This document shows, one piece after another, positions 1 through 8,737 of a DNA stretch of 64,000 nt; the first letter of the stretch is position 1, and the number at the start of each line of letters is the position of its first letter. A program made the translations under genes and the position numbers. The stretch lies in assembly GCF_026241135.1 (NCBI RefSeq), contig NZ_JAPFGA010000009.1, positions 105,997-169,996 on the forward strand, read 5' to 3'. This DNA is from Galbibacter kalidii. GTDB lineage: Bacteria; Bacteroidota; Bacteroidia; Flavobacteriales; Flavobacteriaceae. Below the pieces are notes generated by a model. The model worked only from the letters and a program-made list of their open reading frames with translations, was not told where the DNA came from and ran no database searches.

Positions 1-655
1 AGAGTTACAGCAAAAAGTAGTGCTTCCTATAGCCATTTTTCTAAAAACTTGTTGTTTGGGACGTTGTACAGGGATCTCCTTCATAGATTCTACCCCTTTA
101 CGGGCCTGCCATATTAAAAGGGAGAAGCAGCACAAGACCTTTAAGGGCATGGCTACTAAGGGACAGTGTTCCATAGGTTGGTTTTTTGGGTTTAAGCTGC
201 ACTTGATTGTCAATGACAAAGGGGAGATCCTGGATTTTATGCTCACTCAAGGAAACGTAGATGACAGGGAACCACTGAAGAACCTCAATTTCCATAAGAG
301 GGTCTTTGGGAAAATATATGGCGACAAAGGTTATATAGGAAAGGATTTGTTTGAGCAACTCTTTGTAGATGGAGTACATTTAGTAACCAAGATCAGAAAG
401 AATATGAAAAACTGCCTAATGCTTTTACAGGACAAGATCATGCTCAAGAAGCAAGCCTTGATTGAAACCGTAAACGATGAGATCAAAAATCAGTGTCAAG
501 TGGAACACACAAGACACAGGAGCTTTGAAAATTTTATCACCAACCTGCTTTCTGGATTAATAGCCTATTCGTTCTTTGATAAAAAACCTTCCTTAAACCT
601 TGGAAATCATTGATCAAAGAATCGTGGCTTAAATCGAACTCACGTTAACTTATAC
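1..655 (+). mobile_element. IS982-family insertion sequence, right part
   Basis: The element is defined by the transposase. The sequence after the stop (about 628-650, with the core TCGAACTCACGTTAA) resembles terminal repeats of flavobacterial insertion sequences, but the matching left terminal repeat is outside the window. The right boundary is therefore estimated, and may overlap the 3' end of the neighbouring minus-strand gene by a few bases. Confidence 0.55.
2..613 (+). CDS. IS982-family transposase (5' end outside window)
   Basis: This is the C-terminal two thirds of a DDE transposase. The frame is open to the window edge, so the true start lies upstream. IS982 features seen: the IDSTPL motif (first Asp), a GWFFGFKLHL block, LTQGNVDDREPL, YGDKGYIGKDLF (second Asp) and a terminal Glu in the QVEHTRHRSFENF block, followed by a PSLNL tail near the C-terminus. 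No internal stop or frameshift is visible, so this part could be functional. The enzyme would catalyse cut-and-paste movement of its own element. Its stop is followed within about 45 bases by the convergent small-export gene, so the right end of the element must lie close to 650. Confidence 0.9.
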   Translation, partial: ELQQKVVLPIAIFLKTCCLGRCTGISFIDSTPLRACHIKREKQHKTFKGMATKGQCSIGWFFGFKLHLIVNDKGEILDFMLTQGNVDDREPLKNLNFHKRVFGKIYGDKGYIGKDLFEQLFVDGVHLVTKIRKNMKNCLMLLQDKIMLKKQALIETVNDEIKNQCQVEHTRHRSFENFITNLLSGLIAYSFFDKKPSLNLGNH

Positions 656-1103
656 CGCGATACGTTGCTAGAGCCATTCCCCAAACAATGATACATGATA
701 AAAAAATTCCAATAGTATTAGCCCAAAAAGCTTTTTGGTAAGGCATCTTGAATAAGGAAGAAGCGATAGTGCCCGCATATACTCCAGTTCCAGGTATTGG
801 CAGCATTACAAAAATTAAAATTCCCCAAAAGCCGAATTTGGTAATGTTGGAACCTGCCCTAGCCTTAACCCGTTGAGCCACTTTAATAGCCCCCTTTTTA
901 TAAAATTTCCATTTTAACAGAGAATGATTTAAATGGTCTAAAAAAAATGTCATAACGGGGTATACCAACACATTGGCTAAAAAACAAACTATAAATGAAA
1001 TATAAATATTTACATTATTAAAAATAGCGTATGGAATTCCAACTTTTGCCTCTCCTAAAGGAGAAATACTCCATAAAGCGGCAATTAATATTTCTGCTAT
1101 CAA
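645..1103 (-). CDS. small multi-drug export family protein
   Basis: 152-residue integral membrane protein resembling the Sm_multidrug_ex family (Pfam PF06695). Three to four hydrophobic segments are visible (residues about 5-22, 30-55, 92-115, 128-148). A family-like GEAKVGIPYAI block follows the first helix and an FVMLPIPGTGVYAGT block, rich in Gly and Pro, sits in the third. The family has been linked to export of small molecules, but the true substrate is not established. The gene is isolated, convergent with the IS transposase, and its 3' end almost abuts the IS end. The C-terminal residues may therefore have been changed by the insertion. Confidence 0.7.
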   Translation of the reverse strand: MIAEILIAALWSISPLGEAKVGIPYAIFNNVNIYISFIVCFLANVLVYPVMTFFLDHLNHSLLKWKFYKKGAIKVAQRVKARAGSNITKFGFWGILIFVMLPIPGTGVYAGTIASSLFKMPYQKAFWANTIGIFLSCIIVWGMALATYRGIS

Positions 1104-1222
1104 AGTGATTTTTTTGCAAAAATAGGAATTAAAAATATCCGTCTGTTAGCGACAATATCATTTATGTGTTATTTAACATTTTCAGGGAAGGCCACACGGA
1201 CTTGCAACAAAAAATTGGACAA

Positions 1223-1360
1223 TTAGTTGAGGGGCCAGGCTGCCAGTTTCTGATTATACATATTTATTTCAAATTCTTTAATTGTTTTATATCCTAAAAT
1301 AAGAGTGTTTTCTTTTTCAATTTTTGAGATTTGGCCTCTTTTTTTCTTTATGTAAATAGC
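1223..1360 (-). pseudogene. IS3-type transposase C-terminal remnant
   Basis: On the minus strand one frame reads about 45 residues ending in LGYKTIKEFEINMYNQKLAA and then a stop. That is the layout of the C-terminus of IS3-family OrfB integrases: a Leu-Gly-Tyr block, then E-F-E, then a short basic/Ala tail. The preceding part is AT-rich and does not continue in one frame, so the gene is decayed. The rest of 1104-1779 contains no ORF or structure I can name; the segment just before 1780 should contain the aconitase promoter but I see no clear TAnnTTTG. Confidence 0.4.
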
Positions 1361-1779
1361 TGTTAATCGTATGTATTATAGCCATGATTTCATTGACTGT
1401 TATGAATAATTAGAATATTATTGTCCAGATCGGATGCCAATTGCAAAAAGCTTCGTTAGGTCAAGTTAAGCAGCTTCAATTATAAGCTGATATGTAAAAC
1501 AAAATTAAAAACCTTTACACAAATAGTGTTATATATTTCCTGATATTCTTTTATTACGGATTGCTTTAGTTTAAAAAAGCGTCAATAACACTAGCATAAT
1601 AATTCATTAGAGAATGATTTGTTTGATGAATTATTCAACAGAAACAAAAAATATCCAGATAATTTTCTTAACTTTAAAAGGAACTCCCCAGCCTAATTTT
1701 AATATCCTCATTACGTTTACGGAACAGTATAAGAAAGAAATTTCCTGATTTTTCATTCAGTTAAAAATAACAGAAAACC

Positions 1780-3750
1780 ATGTATCCATTCAATGTAACC
1801 CAGAAACTGATTAACGCACATCTTATTGAGGGTGAACTCATCCCCGGAAAGGAAATAGGGATAAGGATAGATCAAGCTCTTTTACAGGATGCAACAGGAA
1901 CCTTGGTTCAGCTTGAGCTAGAAGCCATGGGTCTAAAAAGGGCTAAAACAGAAATAGCAGTTCAATATGTAGACCATAACTTATTACAAACCGACCATAA
2001 GAATGCCGACGACCATTTATTTCTTTTTACGGCGGCTCAACGGTTTGGTTTATGGTATAGCCGTCCCGGCAATGGCGTAAGCCACCCTGTCCACATGGAG
2101 CGCTTCGGAATCCCCGGTAAAACGTTGGTGGGCTCTGATAGTCATAGTTGTGCTGCCGGATCCCTTGGAATGCTTGCCATAGGCACAGGCGGGTTGGATG
2201 TAGCCTCGGTTATTGCCGGAGAACCTTATTATGTAAAAATGCCGGAAATTATGGGAGTGAAACTTACAGGGAATCTTCCCGAGTGGGTAAGCGCCAAGGA
2301 CATCGTTCTCGAAATGCTACGGAGACATGGAGTTAAGGGAGGTGTTGGCAAGATTATAGAATATTATGGTGACGGATTAAAAAATCTTAGTGCCATGGAT
2401 AGGCATGTTGTTGCTAATATGGGAGCAGAATTAGGTGCTACCAGTACAGTTTTTCCCAGTGATGATGAAACATATCGCTTTTTAAAGGCCCAGGGAAGGT
2501 CTGAAGACTGGGTTGAAATTATTTCAGATAAGGATTGTAAATATGACCATAATGAAGAAATTGTCCTGGATGAGTTAGAACCTTTAATTGCGCTACCCTC
2601 CAGCCCGGGAAATGTGGTCCCTGTAAAAGAGGTGTCCGGAAGACCTGTTAACCAGGTAGTAATAGGATCATCTGCCAACCCCGGACTACGGGACTTTTGG
2701 ATAGCCGGGTATATAGTAAAAGACAGAACAGTTAATAATGAGGTGTCATTTGATATCAACCCGACATCGAGGCAGCTTATTCAAAATATGATCAAGAACC
2801 GTAGTTTTGCAAATTTAATTAAAGCAGGAGCTAGATTTCACCAATCGGGATGTATGGGGTGTATCGGGATGGGACAGGCTCCATCTTCAAATACTATAAG
2901 TTTAAGGACAATGCCAAGGAATTTCCCAAGCAGATCGGGAACTGAAAATGATCAAGTATATTTGTGCAGTCCTGAAACAGCAGCTGCATCAGCATTAACA
3001 GGGAAGATCACCGACCCTAGGGATCTAGGGAAATTATTGAATATACAATATTCTAAATATACAAGCCCGGAAAGAGAAATCATAAATACTGATCTTTTGG
3101 TAGCACCTCTTGAAGACGGGTCTGAAGTACAGTTGAAGAAAGGCCCTAATATAAAGGAATTACCTGATTTTTCGCCTATAGCGGATGAATATGACATACC
3201 TGTATTATTAAAAATGGGAGATAATATTTCTACAGATGAAATTCTAAAAGCAGGAGCAGATGTTTTACCATTTAGGAGCAATATTCCGGAAATTAGCAAG
3301 TATACATATTCGGTTATAGATACTACTTTTTATGAAAGAGCAATTAAGTCTAAACCGGCACATGGGGGGCATGTTGTAATTGCAGGAGAAAATTATGCAC
3401 AAGGTTCGAGCAGGGAACATGCAGCTTTAGCCCCAAAATACCTGGGGCAGGTATGTGTAATAGCCAAATCATACGCAAGAATTGCATGGCAAAACCTGAT
3501 AAACTTTGGCATACTTCCCCTTGAATTTGTGAATGAGGAAGATTATAATAAAATAGAACAAGGAAATATGCTAGGTTTTAAAAATTTAAGGACTTATATA
3601 AAAAACAGAAATAACATCCTTATAAACGTAAGTAGTGCATCAGGGAGCCTGTTTGAATTTAAAGCCAGGCATACTATGAGTGATCGACAGATAGAAATCC
3701 TTCTAAAAGGGGGGATTATTAGGGATTTTAAAGAAAAATTAAACCGCTAA
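1780..3750 (+). CDS. aconitate hydratase, Aquifex-type
   Basis: Aconitase converting citrate to isocitrate in the cytoplasm (TCA cycle). At 656 residues it matches the short 'putative, Aquifex type' aconitase class rather than the ~750-residue mitochondrial-like or ~900-residue AcnA classes. The three [4Fe-4S] ligands are visible: Cys124 in GSDSHSCAAGS, and Cys358 and Cys361 in SGCMGCIGMG. The swivel domain is present at the C-terminus with the substrate-binding GENYAQGSSREHAALAP block (about residues 539-555). Start chosen at the ATG, which gives the normal N-terminus (MYPFNVTQKLI). It stands alone, with 676 bases free upstream. Homoaconitase or 3-isopropylmalate dehydratase functions are less likely because both domains are fused in one chain. 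Confidence 0.9.
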   Translation: MYPFNVTQKLINAHLIEGELIPGKEIGIRIDQALLQDATGTLVQLELEAMGLKRAKTEIAVQYVDHNLLQTDHKNADDHLFLFTAAQRFGLWYSRPGNGVSHPVHMERFGIPGKTLVGSDSHSCAAGSLGMLAIGTGGLDVASVIAGEPYYVKMPEIMGVKLTGNLPEWVSAKDIVLEMLRRHGVKGGVGKIIEYYGDGLKNLSAMDRHVVANMGAELGATSTVFPSDDETYRFLKAQGRSEDWVEIISDKDCKYDHNEEIVLDELEPLIALPSSPGNVVPVKEVSGRPVNQVVIGSSANPGLRDFWIAGYIVKDRTVNNEVSFDINPTSRQLIQNMIKNRSFANLIKAGARFHQSGCMGCIGMGQAPSSNTISLRTMPRNFPSRSGTENDQVYLCSPETAAASALTGKITDPRDLGKLLNIQYSKYTSPEREIINTDLLVAPLEDGSEVQLKKGPNIKELPDFSPIADEYDIPVLLKMGDNISTDEILKAGADVLPFRSNIPEISKYTYSVIDTTFYERAIKSKPAHGGHVVIAGENYAQGSSREHAALAPKYLGQVCVIAKSYARIAWQNLINFGILPLEFVNEEDYNKIEQGNMLGFKNLRTYIKNRNNILINVSSASGSLFEFKARHTMSDRQIEILLKGGIIRDFKEKLNR

Positions 3751-3938
3751 ACATATTTAATTATAACAGAATTCATACTTGATCTTTAACCTCCACGGAA
3801 AAACTATATAAAGCAGTGCAAACAGTTTATTCAAAAACAATCCTGAAAAAACTGCTAATATTCTATTGTTGCTATACTTTCCAAATCCTTTAAAAAATGA
3901 ATTGTGTAACTTTAAATCATCATTAAAATCAACCAATC

Positions 3939-4856
3939 ATGAAACCACCAATCTTTCTATTTTTATTTCTGATTCCTTTATTGGGGTTTTCTCAAACCTC
4001 TACACTAGCAGAACGGTTAGGCTATTCAAAAGACGATAAACTGCTTATCATCCATGCCGATGATCTGGGCGTGTCCCATTCTGAAAATCATGCAAGTTTT
4101 ACGGCAATGGAAAATGGTTTGGTGAGTTCTGCAAGTTTAATCGTCCCTTCACCTTGGTTTTTGGAAGTTGCCGAATATAAGAGAACACATCCAGAAACAG
4201 ATATTGGGATACATCTCGCCCTAACCAGTGAGTGGGACAACTACAAGTGGAGACCTGTTACAGAAGCTCCAAGTTTGGTGGATTCCAATGGATATTTTTA
4301 TGATAATTGTGATGATTTGGGGAATAACGCTACCTATGAAGATGTTGAAAAAGAGTTGCGTGCTCAAATAGATTTGTCCATAGCAAACGGGATTGCCCCT
4401 TCCCATTTGGATATTCACATGGGATGCCTGGTTTTTTCCGAATTAAAATACTTTAAGCTGTATCTGCAATTAGGAAGGGAGTATAATATTCCCGTTATGG
4501 TCACTTCAAGAGGGCTAGCTCCCGAATATGAGGCACAAATTACAGAAAAAGACATTGTTTTGGATAATGTTTATGGTGCTAGTCCCCAAGATTTTGATGA
4601 GGAAGGCGGACTTGCCAAACGATATAAAACTATTATAAGGGAATTGAAGCCCAGCGTAGGAGCGCTCATTATTCATACGGCATACAATGACAGTGAAATG
4701 CAACAAATAACCATCAACAATAAGTATTGGGGGGCTAAATGGAGACAAGATGATTTTGACTTTTTTACCAGTGATCAGTGTAAAACAATCCTTGAAGAAG
4801 AAAATATAAAACTGATAAGCTGGAAAGAAATCAAAGACAAATTATTGAAGGAATAG
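3939..4856 (+). CDS. YdjC/ChbG-family carbohydrate deacetylase, secreted
   Basis: 305-residue protein of the YdjC (ChbG/HpnK) family (PF04794), metal-dependent deacetylases of N-acetylated sugars. A Sec signal peptide covers residues 1-18 (LIPLLGFSQ). The metal-binding motif HADDLG has Asp41-Asp42, and the two further His ligands are His156 and His160 in SHLDIHMG. Both hallmarks of the family are intact. The usual cytoplasmic ChbG lacks a signal peptide, so this one acts in the periplasm or outside. It is convergent with the DKNYY gene: the stop codons are separated by one base and no terminator is seen between them. The sugar substrate is unknown. Confidence 0.85.
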   Translation: MKPPIFLFLFLIPLLGFSQTSTLAERLGYSKDDKLLIIHADDLGVSHSENHASFTAMENGLVSSASLIVPSPWFLEVAEYKRTHPETDIGIHLALTSEWDNYKWRPVTEAPSLVDSNGYFYDNCDDLGNNATYEDVEKELRAQIDLSIANGIAPSHLDIHMGCLVFSELKYFKLYLQLGREYNIPVMVTSRGLAPEYEAQITEKDIVLDNVYGASPQDFDEEGGLAKRYKTIIRELKPSVGALIIHTAYNDSEMQQITINNKYWGAKWRQDDFDFFTSDQCKTILEEENIKLISWKEIKDKLLKE

Positions 4857-4857
4857 C

Positions 4858-5751
4858 TCATTCTTCGTCTATAATTTCTGCTTCAATATATTTGTGGTTT
4901 TTATCTTGATAGAAGAGTGAAGTGTTTTTGCCTTCTGAAGGCCCAAAAGTAGCTGGGTCGGCTTCCTTTAAAATTTTCCCCCAGTAAAAAACATGACTTT
5001 TGTCTTTGGAATAACCTGAATCTTCAAATATCTCAAAGGTATTAGGATCTGCATTTTCAATGATTTTCCCAAAATAATGGAACCCTGAAAAGATAAAAAC
5101 ATATTCTTTGTCTTTTGCATAGGTTTTGTTCAAAATCTCAAAGGAATCGTAATCAGCTTGCACACGATAAAAATCATAGAAATAATGTTTGTCATCTTTT
5201 GCCCAATAACGGTCTATTTTTTTAAAGGTTTTAGGGTTGGCTTTAATATTGACCAATCGTTTTTCCCTAAGACGGGTGAGGTGACTCTTGTAATCTAGAT
5301 AGTCAAGAGGGACATATACATTGTTCTTGTCATAACAGAAACGTTCACCTACTGCCACGGTAAACGAAGGGAAATCTACTTCCTTGTCTATAATTTTGTT
5401 TTCTTTGAAGTACCAATAGTTTTTGTCCTTGCCGAAGTGTAGGTCTATCACCTTAAAACTTTCAACATCAGCATTTAATTTTATTTTTGGGATTGGGAGA
5501 TCCTCAAACCAATTCCCCTGACGTCTAAAACAGATGTCATTTCCCGATTTTGAATAGTAATAGCAAACAGAAACAGATTTGTCTACCCGATTTGAAAACT
5601 GATCGCATGCCTGGGTCATCACAGCAATAAAAAACAAAAAAACACTGACGAGGGGAGAATGTTTGTCCCGAATTATTTTTTTTATGATATAATTCACAAC
5701 AATAATGATTAAGATTAGTAATAAGTAGGGATGATCGGTTAAGAATTTCAT
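4858..5751 (-). CDS. DKNYY-repeat protein (shorter paralogue)
   Basis: 297 residues. The body is built from repeats of the DKNYY type (PF13644): SKDKSHVFYWGKILKEADPATF and FGKDKNYWYFKENKI are two examples. The first ~50 residues are unusual: a short N-terminal hydrophobic helix (about 9-23), a basic stretch (KKIIRDKHSP), then a second hydrophobic segment ending in VMTQAC, which looks like a lipobox with Cys49. The protein is therefore exported or membrane-anchored. It is a clear paralogue of the next gene upstream (same N-terminus, same order of repeats, but missing about 95 residues of central repeats). Function of DKNYY proteins is unknown; they are common in Bacteroidota and Fusobacteria. 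Confidence 0.75.
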   Translation of the reverse strand: MKFLTDHPYLLLILIIIVVNYIIKKIIRDKHSPLVSVFLFFIAVMTQACDQFSNRVDKSVSVCYYYSKSGNDICFRRQGNWFEDLPIPKIKLNADVESFKVIDLHFGKDKNYWYFKENKIIDKEVDFPSFTVAVGERFCYDKNNVYVPLDYLDYKSHLTRLREKRLVNIKANPKTFKKIDRYWAKDDKHYFYDFYRVQADYDSFEILNKTYAKDKEYVFIFSGFHYFGKIIENADPNTFEIFEDSGYSKDKSHVFYWGKILKEADPATFGPSEGKNTSLFYQDKNHKYIEAEIIDEE

Positions 5752-5794
5752 TTTATGAATTAAACATTAAGGTTGGTGATTTTATGCTAGGGAT

Positions 5795-6964
5795 TTAGTT
5801 GTAATTGATTATTCCTCCTCTACCATACTTATGGTTTTTGTCTCGATATACAAGAGAATATTTGCCTTCTGCAGGTCCAAAAGTTTCCACATCAGCCTCT
5901 TTTAAGATTTTTCCGTCGACATAGACATGATTTTTATCTTTGGAAAAATATGGGGTTTCAAATATTTCAAAAGTGTTGGGATCTGCATTTTCAATCATTT
6001 TTCCCAGGTAAAAAACACGTTCCTTGTCTTTGGCATAAGATTCATGAACAACTTGAAAAGAAGGGATGTCAACCGTGCCGATTTCAAACCCGTCGTAAAT
6101 CACTTTGTCATCCAACACAAGATATTCATCTTTTAAGATTTTGAGACCGTCAAGATTTTTATAAGAAAAAGCGGTTAGTGAGTCTACTCTTTCTCCGTCG
6201 ACATATTCCTGAAAATCATAGATGTTGTTTTTATCGCTAATATAGCGATCGTTCAATGTCTTGGCGGTGGCTGGGTCTATGGCAGGGGTAGGGAGCAATG
6301 TGGGATTTTTTAACTGATAAACCGTGTCCTTGTCTTTGGCAAAGCTTTTATTCAAAACCTCAAAAGAGCTGTAATCAACATTAATGAGATGATAATCATA
6401 ATAGTAATGCTTATCGTCTTTTGACCAATCACTGTCTATTTTTTCAAAGGTTTTAGGGTTGGCTTTTTCAATTTTCCATAAATGCTTATCCCGTCTATTT
6501 CCGTATTCATATTTGTAAGGAGTATAATCATATGGAATATAGACATGCTCTTTGTCGATACAGTAACCAATGGTTTCTACCACGGAAAATGAAGCAACAT
6601 CCACTTCTTCGTCTATGACATTTTCTTTGAAGTATAAATGGTTTTTGTCTTTTCCAAAATCTAGGGCTAGCACCTTAAAAGTTTCAGCATCGGCATTTAG
6701 TTTTGTTTCGCCCAATTCAAACCAGTTGCCCATCTGACAGTAATAGATTTCTTTTTTGTTTTTTGAATAATAATAGGAATCGGAAACAGACTCGTCTACC
6801 GGTCCCGAGAACGGACTGCAAGCCTGGGTTATCACGGTAAATGGAAATAATAATAGATAGACGAGAGGGGAATGTTTGGATCGGGTTAATTTTTTAATGG
6901 TAAAATTCATGATAAGTACAATTACAGTTATAGATAAATAGGGATGATTTGTTATGAAATTCAT
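5795..6964 (-). CDS. DKNYY-repeat protein (longer paralogue)
   Basis: About 389 residues of DKNYY-type repeats, e.g. SKDKNHVYVDGKILKEAD and YAKDKERVFYLGKMIENADPNTF near the C-terminus. I place the start at 6964 because the paralogue next door begins at the equivalent MxFxTxHPYL; an upstream in-frame ATG would add three residues. As in the paralogue, an N-terminal helix, a basic stretch and a second hydrophobic segment ending in a lipobox-like VITQAC precede the repeats. The two genes are in tandem, 43 bases apart, and probably cotranscribed. The central block (roughly residues 225-285, TLNDRYISDKNNIYDFQEYVDGERVDS region) is extra relative to the shorter copy. Confidence 0.75.
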   Translation of the reverse strand: MNFITNHPYLSITVIVLIMNFTIKKLTRSKHSPLVYLLLFPFTVITQACSPFSGPVDESVSDSYYYSKNKKEIYYCQMGNWFELGETKLNADAETFKVLALDFGKDKNHLYFKENVIDEEVDVASFSVVETIGYCIDKEHVYIPYDYTPYKYEYGNRRDKHLWKIEKANPKTFEKIDSDWSKDDKHYYYDYHLINVDYSSFEVLNKSFAKDKDTVYQLKNPTLLPTPAIDPATAKTLNDRYISDKNNIYDFQEYVDGERVDSLTAFSYKNLDGLKILKDEYLVLDDKVIYDGFEIGTVDIPSFQVVHESYAKDKERVFYLGKMIENADPNTFEIFETPYFSKDKNHVYVDGKILKEADVETFGPAEGKYSLVYRDKNHKYGRGGIINYN

Positions 6965-7084
6965 CACAAGCAATAATGGTTTAGATTTTACAATAAAAAT
7001 CTACATCTATAAGCGGAGGGGGGATGTTATAAAAGAAGATATTACTCTTTATAGACGCTTTAAGAAGTATATATGTAGAAAAAT

Positions 7085-7112
7085 AAAACCCTAAAACTGG
7101 GTTTTCCTTTTT
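7085..7112. terminator. hairpin terminator, both directions
   Basis: AAAACCC (7085-7091), seven-base loop, GGGTTTT (7099-7105), followed by a T-rich tail. It lies upstream of the DKNYY pair and so would protect it from, or end, leftward transcription; no gene ends here on the plus strand. The remainder of 6974-7461 holds the short repeats and the operator listed separately. Confidence 0.45.
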
Positions 7113-7243
7113 CCTTGGCAGTGAAATTACAAATATTTTCTTAATCCCACTAAGTTGGCTATTGAAATGCAGGTTAAAGAATGTGATTTAAACTTTCCTT
7201 AATTGACTATAAAATTGCTCTTTTGATCCTGCTTTTTGTCTTT

Positions 7244-7289
7244 CCTGCCTGCCGGCAGGCAGGTTCTCCTTCCGTCCGCCTGAGGCGGA
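7244..7289. repeat. two short flavobacterial palindromes
   Basis: Perfect 20-bp palindrome CCTGCCTGCCGGCAGGCAGG at 7244-7263, followed by TCCGCCTGAGGCGGA at 7275-7289. The first has the same core as the repeat inside the GH43 gene at 19779-19799; the second recurs in part at 8540 and 46147. Likely dispersed REP-like elements rather than gene-specific structures. Confidence 0.6.
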
Positions 7290-7321
7290 TGCAACTCAAA
7301 AAAGCCTTCAATCACACTTCA

Positions 7322-7340
7322 AAGAGTATAATACTCACTT
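7322..7340 (+). promoter_or_regulatory. candidate AraR operator upstream of lacI-type gene
   Basis: AAGAGTATAATACTCACTT matches AAGTGT-N7-ACACTT at 10 of 12 fixed positions. It lies 121 bases before the LacI-type gene and upstream of a near-consensus -7 (TATATTTA, 7377-7384). A slightly shifted perfect palindrome GAGTATAATACTC (7324-7336) overlaps it. This is the weaker end of the motif set; a 10/12 match can occur by chance in AT-rich DNA. Confidence 0.35.
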
Positions 7341-7461
7341 GGTATAACAGATCTTATGATATTAATGAAAAATTGCTATATTTAGCCGATCCCTATAAAA
7401 GAGGTACAGCTGCATAACCTTCTCCAGTCTGATGTAAGCACCTTCATATACTAAAAAGATA

Positions 7462-8493
7462 ATGAAAAAGAAAAGAGTATCTATAAAGGACATTGCGTCC
7501 GATCTTAATATTTCTGTAACAACCGTTTCATTTGTTTTAAACGGCAAGGCAGAAGAAAAACACATCTCTAAAGAGCTCATCGGAAAGGTCTTAGCACATG
7601 TAAAAAAGGTAAATTACACGCCTAACCAAATCGCCCAAAGTTTACGAACCGGGGAGTCTAAGATTCTGGTTTTTATGGTTGAGGACATTTCCAACCTTTT
7701 CTTTGCACAATTAGCTCGCCTTATTGAAGATTTAGCCTATAAAAAAGGCTATAAAGTACTGTTTTGTAGCAATGATAATGATGATAAAAAATCGGTTGAA
7801 TTGATCAACCTGTTTAAAATAAGACAGGTAGACGGTTTTATATTGGTTTCCTCTCCCGGTATTCAAAACACTATAAACCAACTGATAGAAGAGCATATTC
7901 CTGTGGTTTTGTTAGACCGATATTTTCCCGGACTGAATGCCAATCATGTCATTACTGATAATAATGACGCCAGCCATATGGCTGTTTGCCATTTTGTAGA
8001 AAACGGTTTTAAAAATATTGCTTATATCACCATTGACGTTTCACAATCACAAATGGAAGATCGTCTGAAAGGATACAGATTGGCCATAAAAGAGCATAAT
8101 TTACCCGAGTATACGCTTCAAATTCCTTTTCAGGATGCTATAAAAGGCAATAGTGGGGGATATATTAGAGATTTTTTAAAAACAAATCCAGATATAGATG
8201 CCATTTTGTTTGCAACCAATTATTTATTGCAGTCAGGTTTAGAGGTCATCAAGGAAAAATCTTCCGATCTAATAAATAAGATGGGGATCATCACTTTCGA
8301 TGACAACGAATTGTTCAAAACCTATAGTCCGACGATAACAGTGGTTGCACAACCTACCAAAGCCATGGCTGAAGAGGCTATGGAGTTAATACTTCATCTT
8401 ATAAAAAATAAAAAAGAAGAAGTGACCAATAAGCAAATTGAACTAAAGTCTTCTTTGATTGTCAGGGAGTCCTCAAAGCAGATAAATACTTAG
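7462..8493 (+). CDS. LacI-family transcriptional regulator
   Basis: 343 residues. Residues 5-50 form the LacI helix-turn-helix and hinge: VSIKDIASDLNISVTTVSFVLNG, then a YTPNQIAQSLRTG hinge-helix region. Residues about 65-335 are the periplasmic-binding-protein-like effector domain (LVSSPGI, VVLLDRYF, ITFDDNELF blocks). It would bind DNA as a dimer and release or bind it on sensing a sugar. It heads the arabinan locus, pointing toward AraR and convergent with it. LacI regulators are less common than hybrid two-component sensors in Bacteroidota glycan loci, so this may report on a different intermediate (an oligosaccharide or phosphorylated sugar) than AraR does. Confidence 0.9.
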   Translation: MKKKRVSIKDIASDLNISVTTVSFVLNGKAEEKHISKELIGKVLAHVKKVNYTPNQIAQSLRTGESKILVFMVEDISNLFFAQLARLIEDLAYKKGYKVLFCSNDNDDKKSVELINLFKIRQVDGFILVSSPGIQNTINQLIEEHIPVVLLDRYFPGLNANHVITDNNDASHMAVCHFVENGFKNIAYITIDVSQSQMEDRLKGYRLAIKEHNLPEYTLQIPFQDAIKGNSGGYIRDFLKTNPDIDAILFATNYLLQSGLEVIKEKSSDLINKMGIITFDDNELFKTYSPTITVVAQPTKAMAEEAMELILHLIKNKKEEVTNKQIELKSSLIVRESSKQINT

Positions 8494-8585
8494 CTTAAAT
8501 TTATTATGTGTTTGACCAATTCTGTCCTAAATAACTCATTCCGCCTGAGTCATTATTCCCTCGCGCCGGCTGGCCCCCGTCGCTA

Positions 8586-8608
8586 AAAACATCCACTGGA
8601 TGTTTTTT
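8586..8608. terminator. terminator between convergent regulators
   Basis: AAAACATCCA-C-TGGATGTTTT followed by TT: 10-bp arms around one base, with A and T runs on both sides so that it can work in both directions. It sits between the LacI-type gene and the araR gene. The surrounding GC-rich stretch (8555-8640) looks like a dispersed flavobacterial repeat. Confidence 0.6.
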
Positions 8609-8737
8609 AACGCTTGGTCCTATCGTAGGCCCGAACCAAACCACAAACGTTGAAATTTTATCAAAACCTCAGCAAATTCAGTATGTTGAAAATCAGAAAA
8701 GAAGAATTTCAAGTTTTTTTAAAGGAGGATTAGGTCC

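Noticed and set aside
7223..7417. 64-residue plus-strand ORF before the LacI-type gene
   Set aside because: It is formed by reading through two palindromic repeats and the candidate operator, with no conserved protein features.
8640..8737. Short plus-strand reading frame ending at 8732
   Set aside because: Only about 30 codons without a clear start; it lies between the convergent regulators after a terminator.
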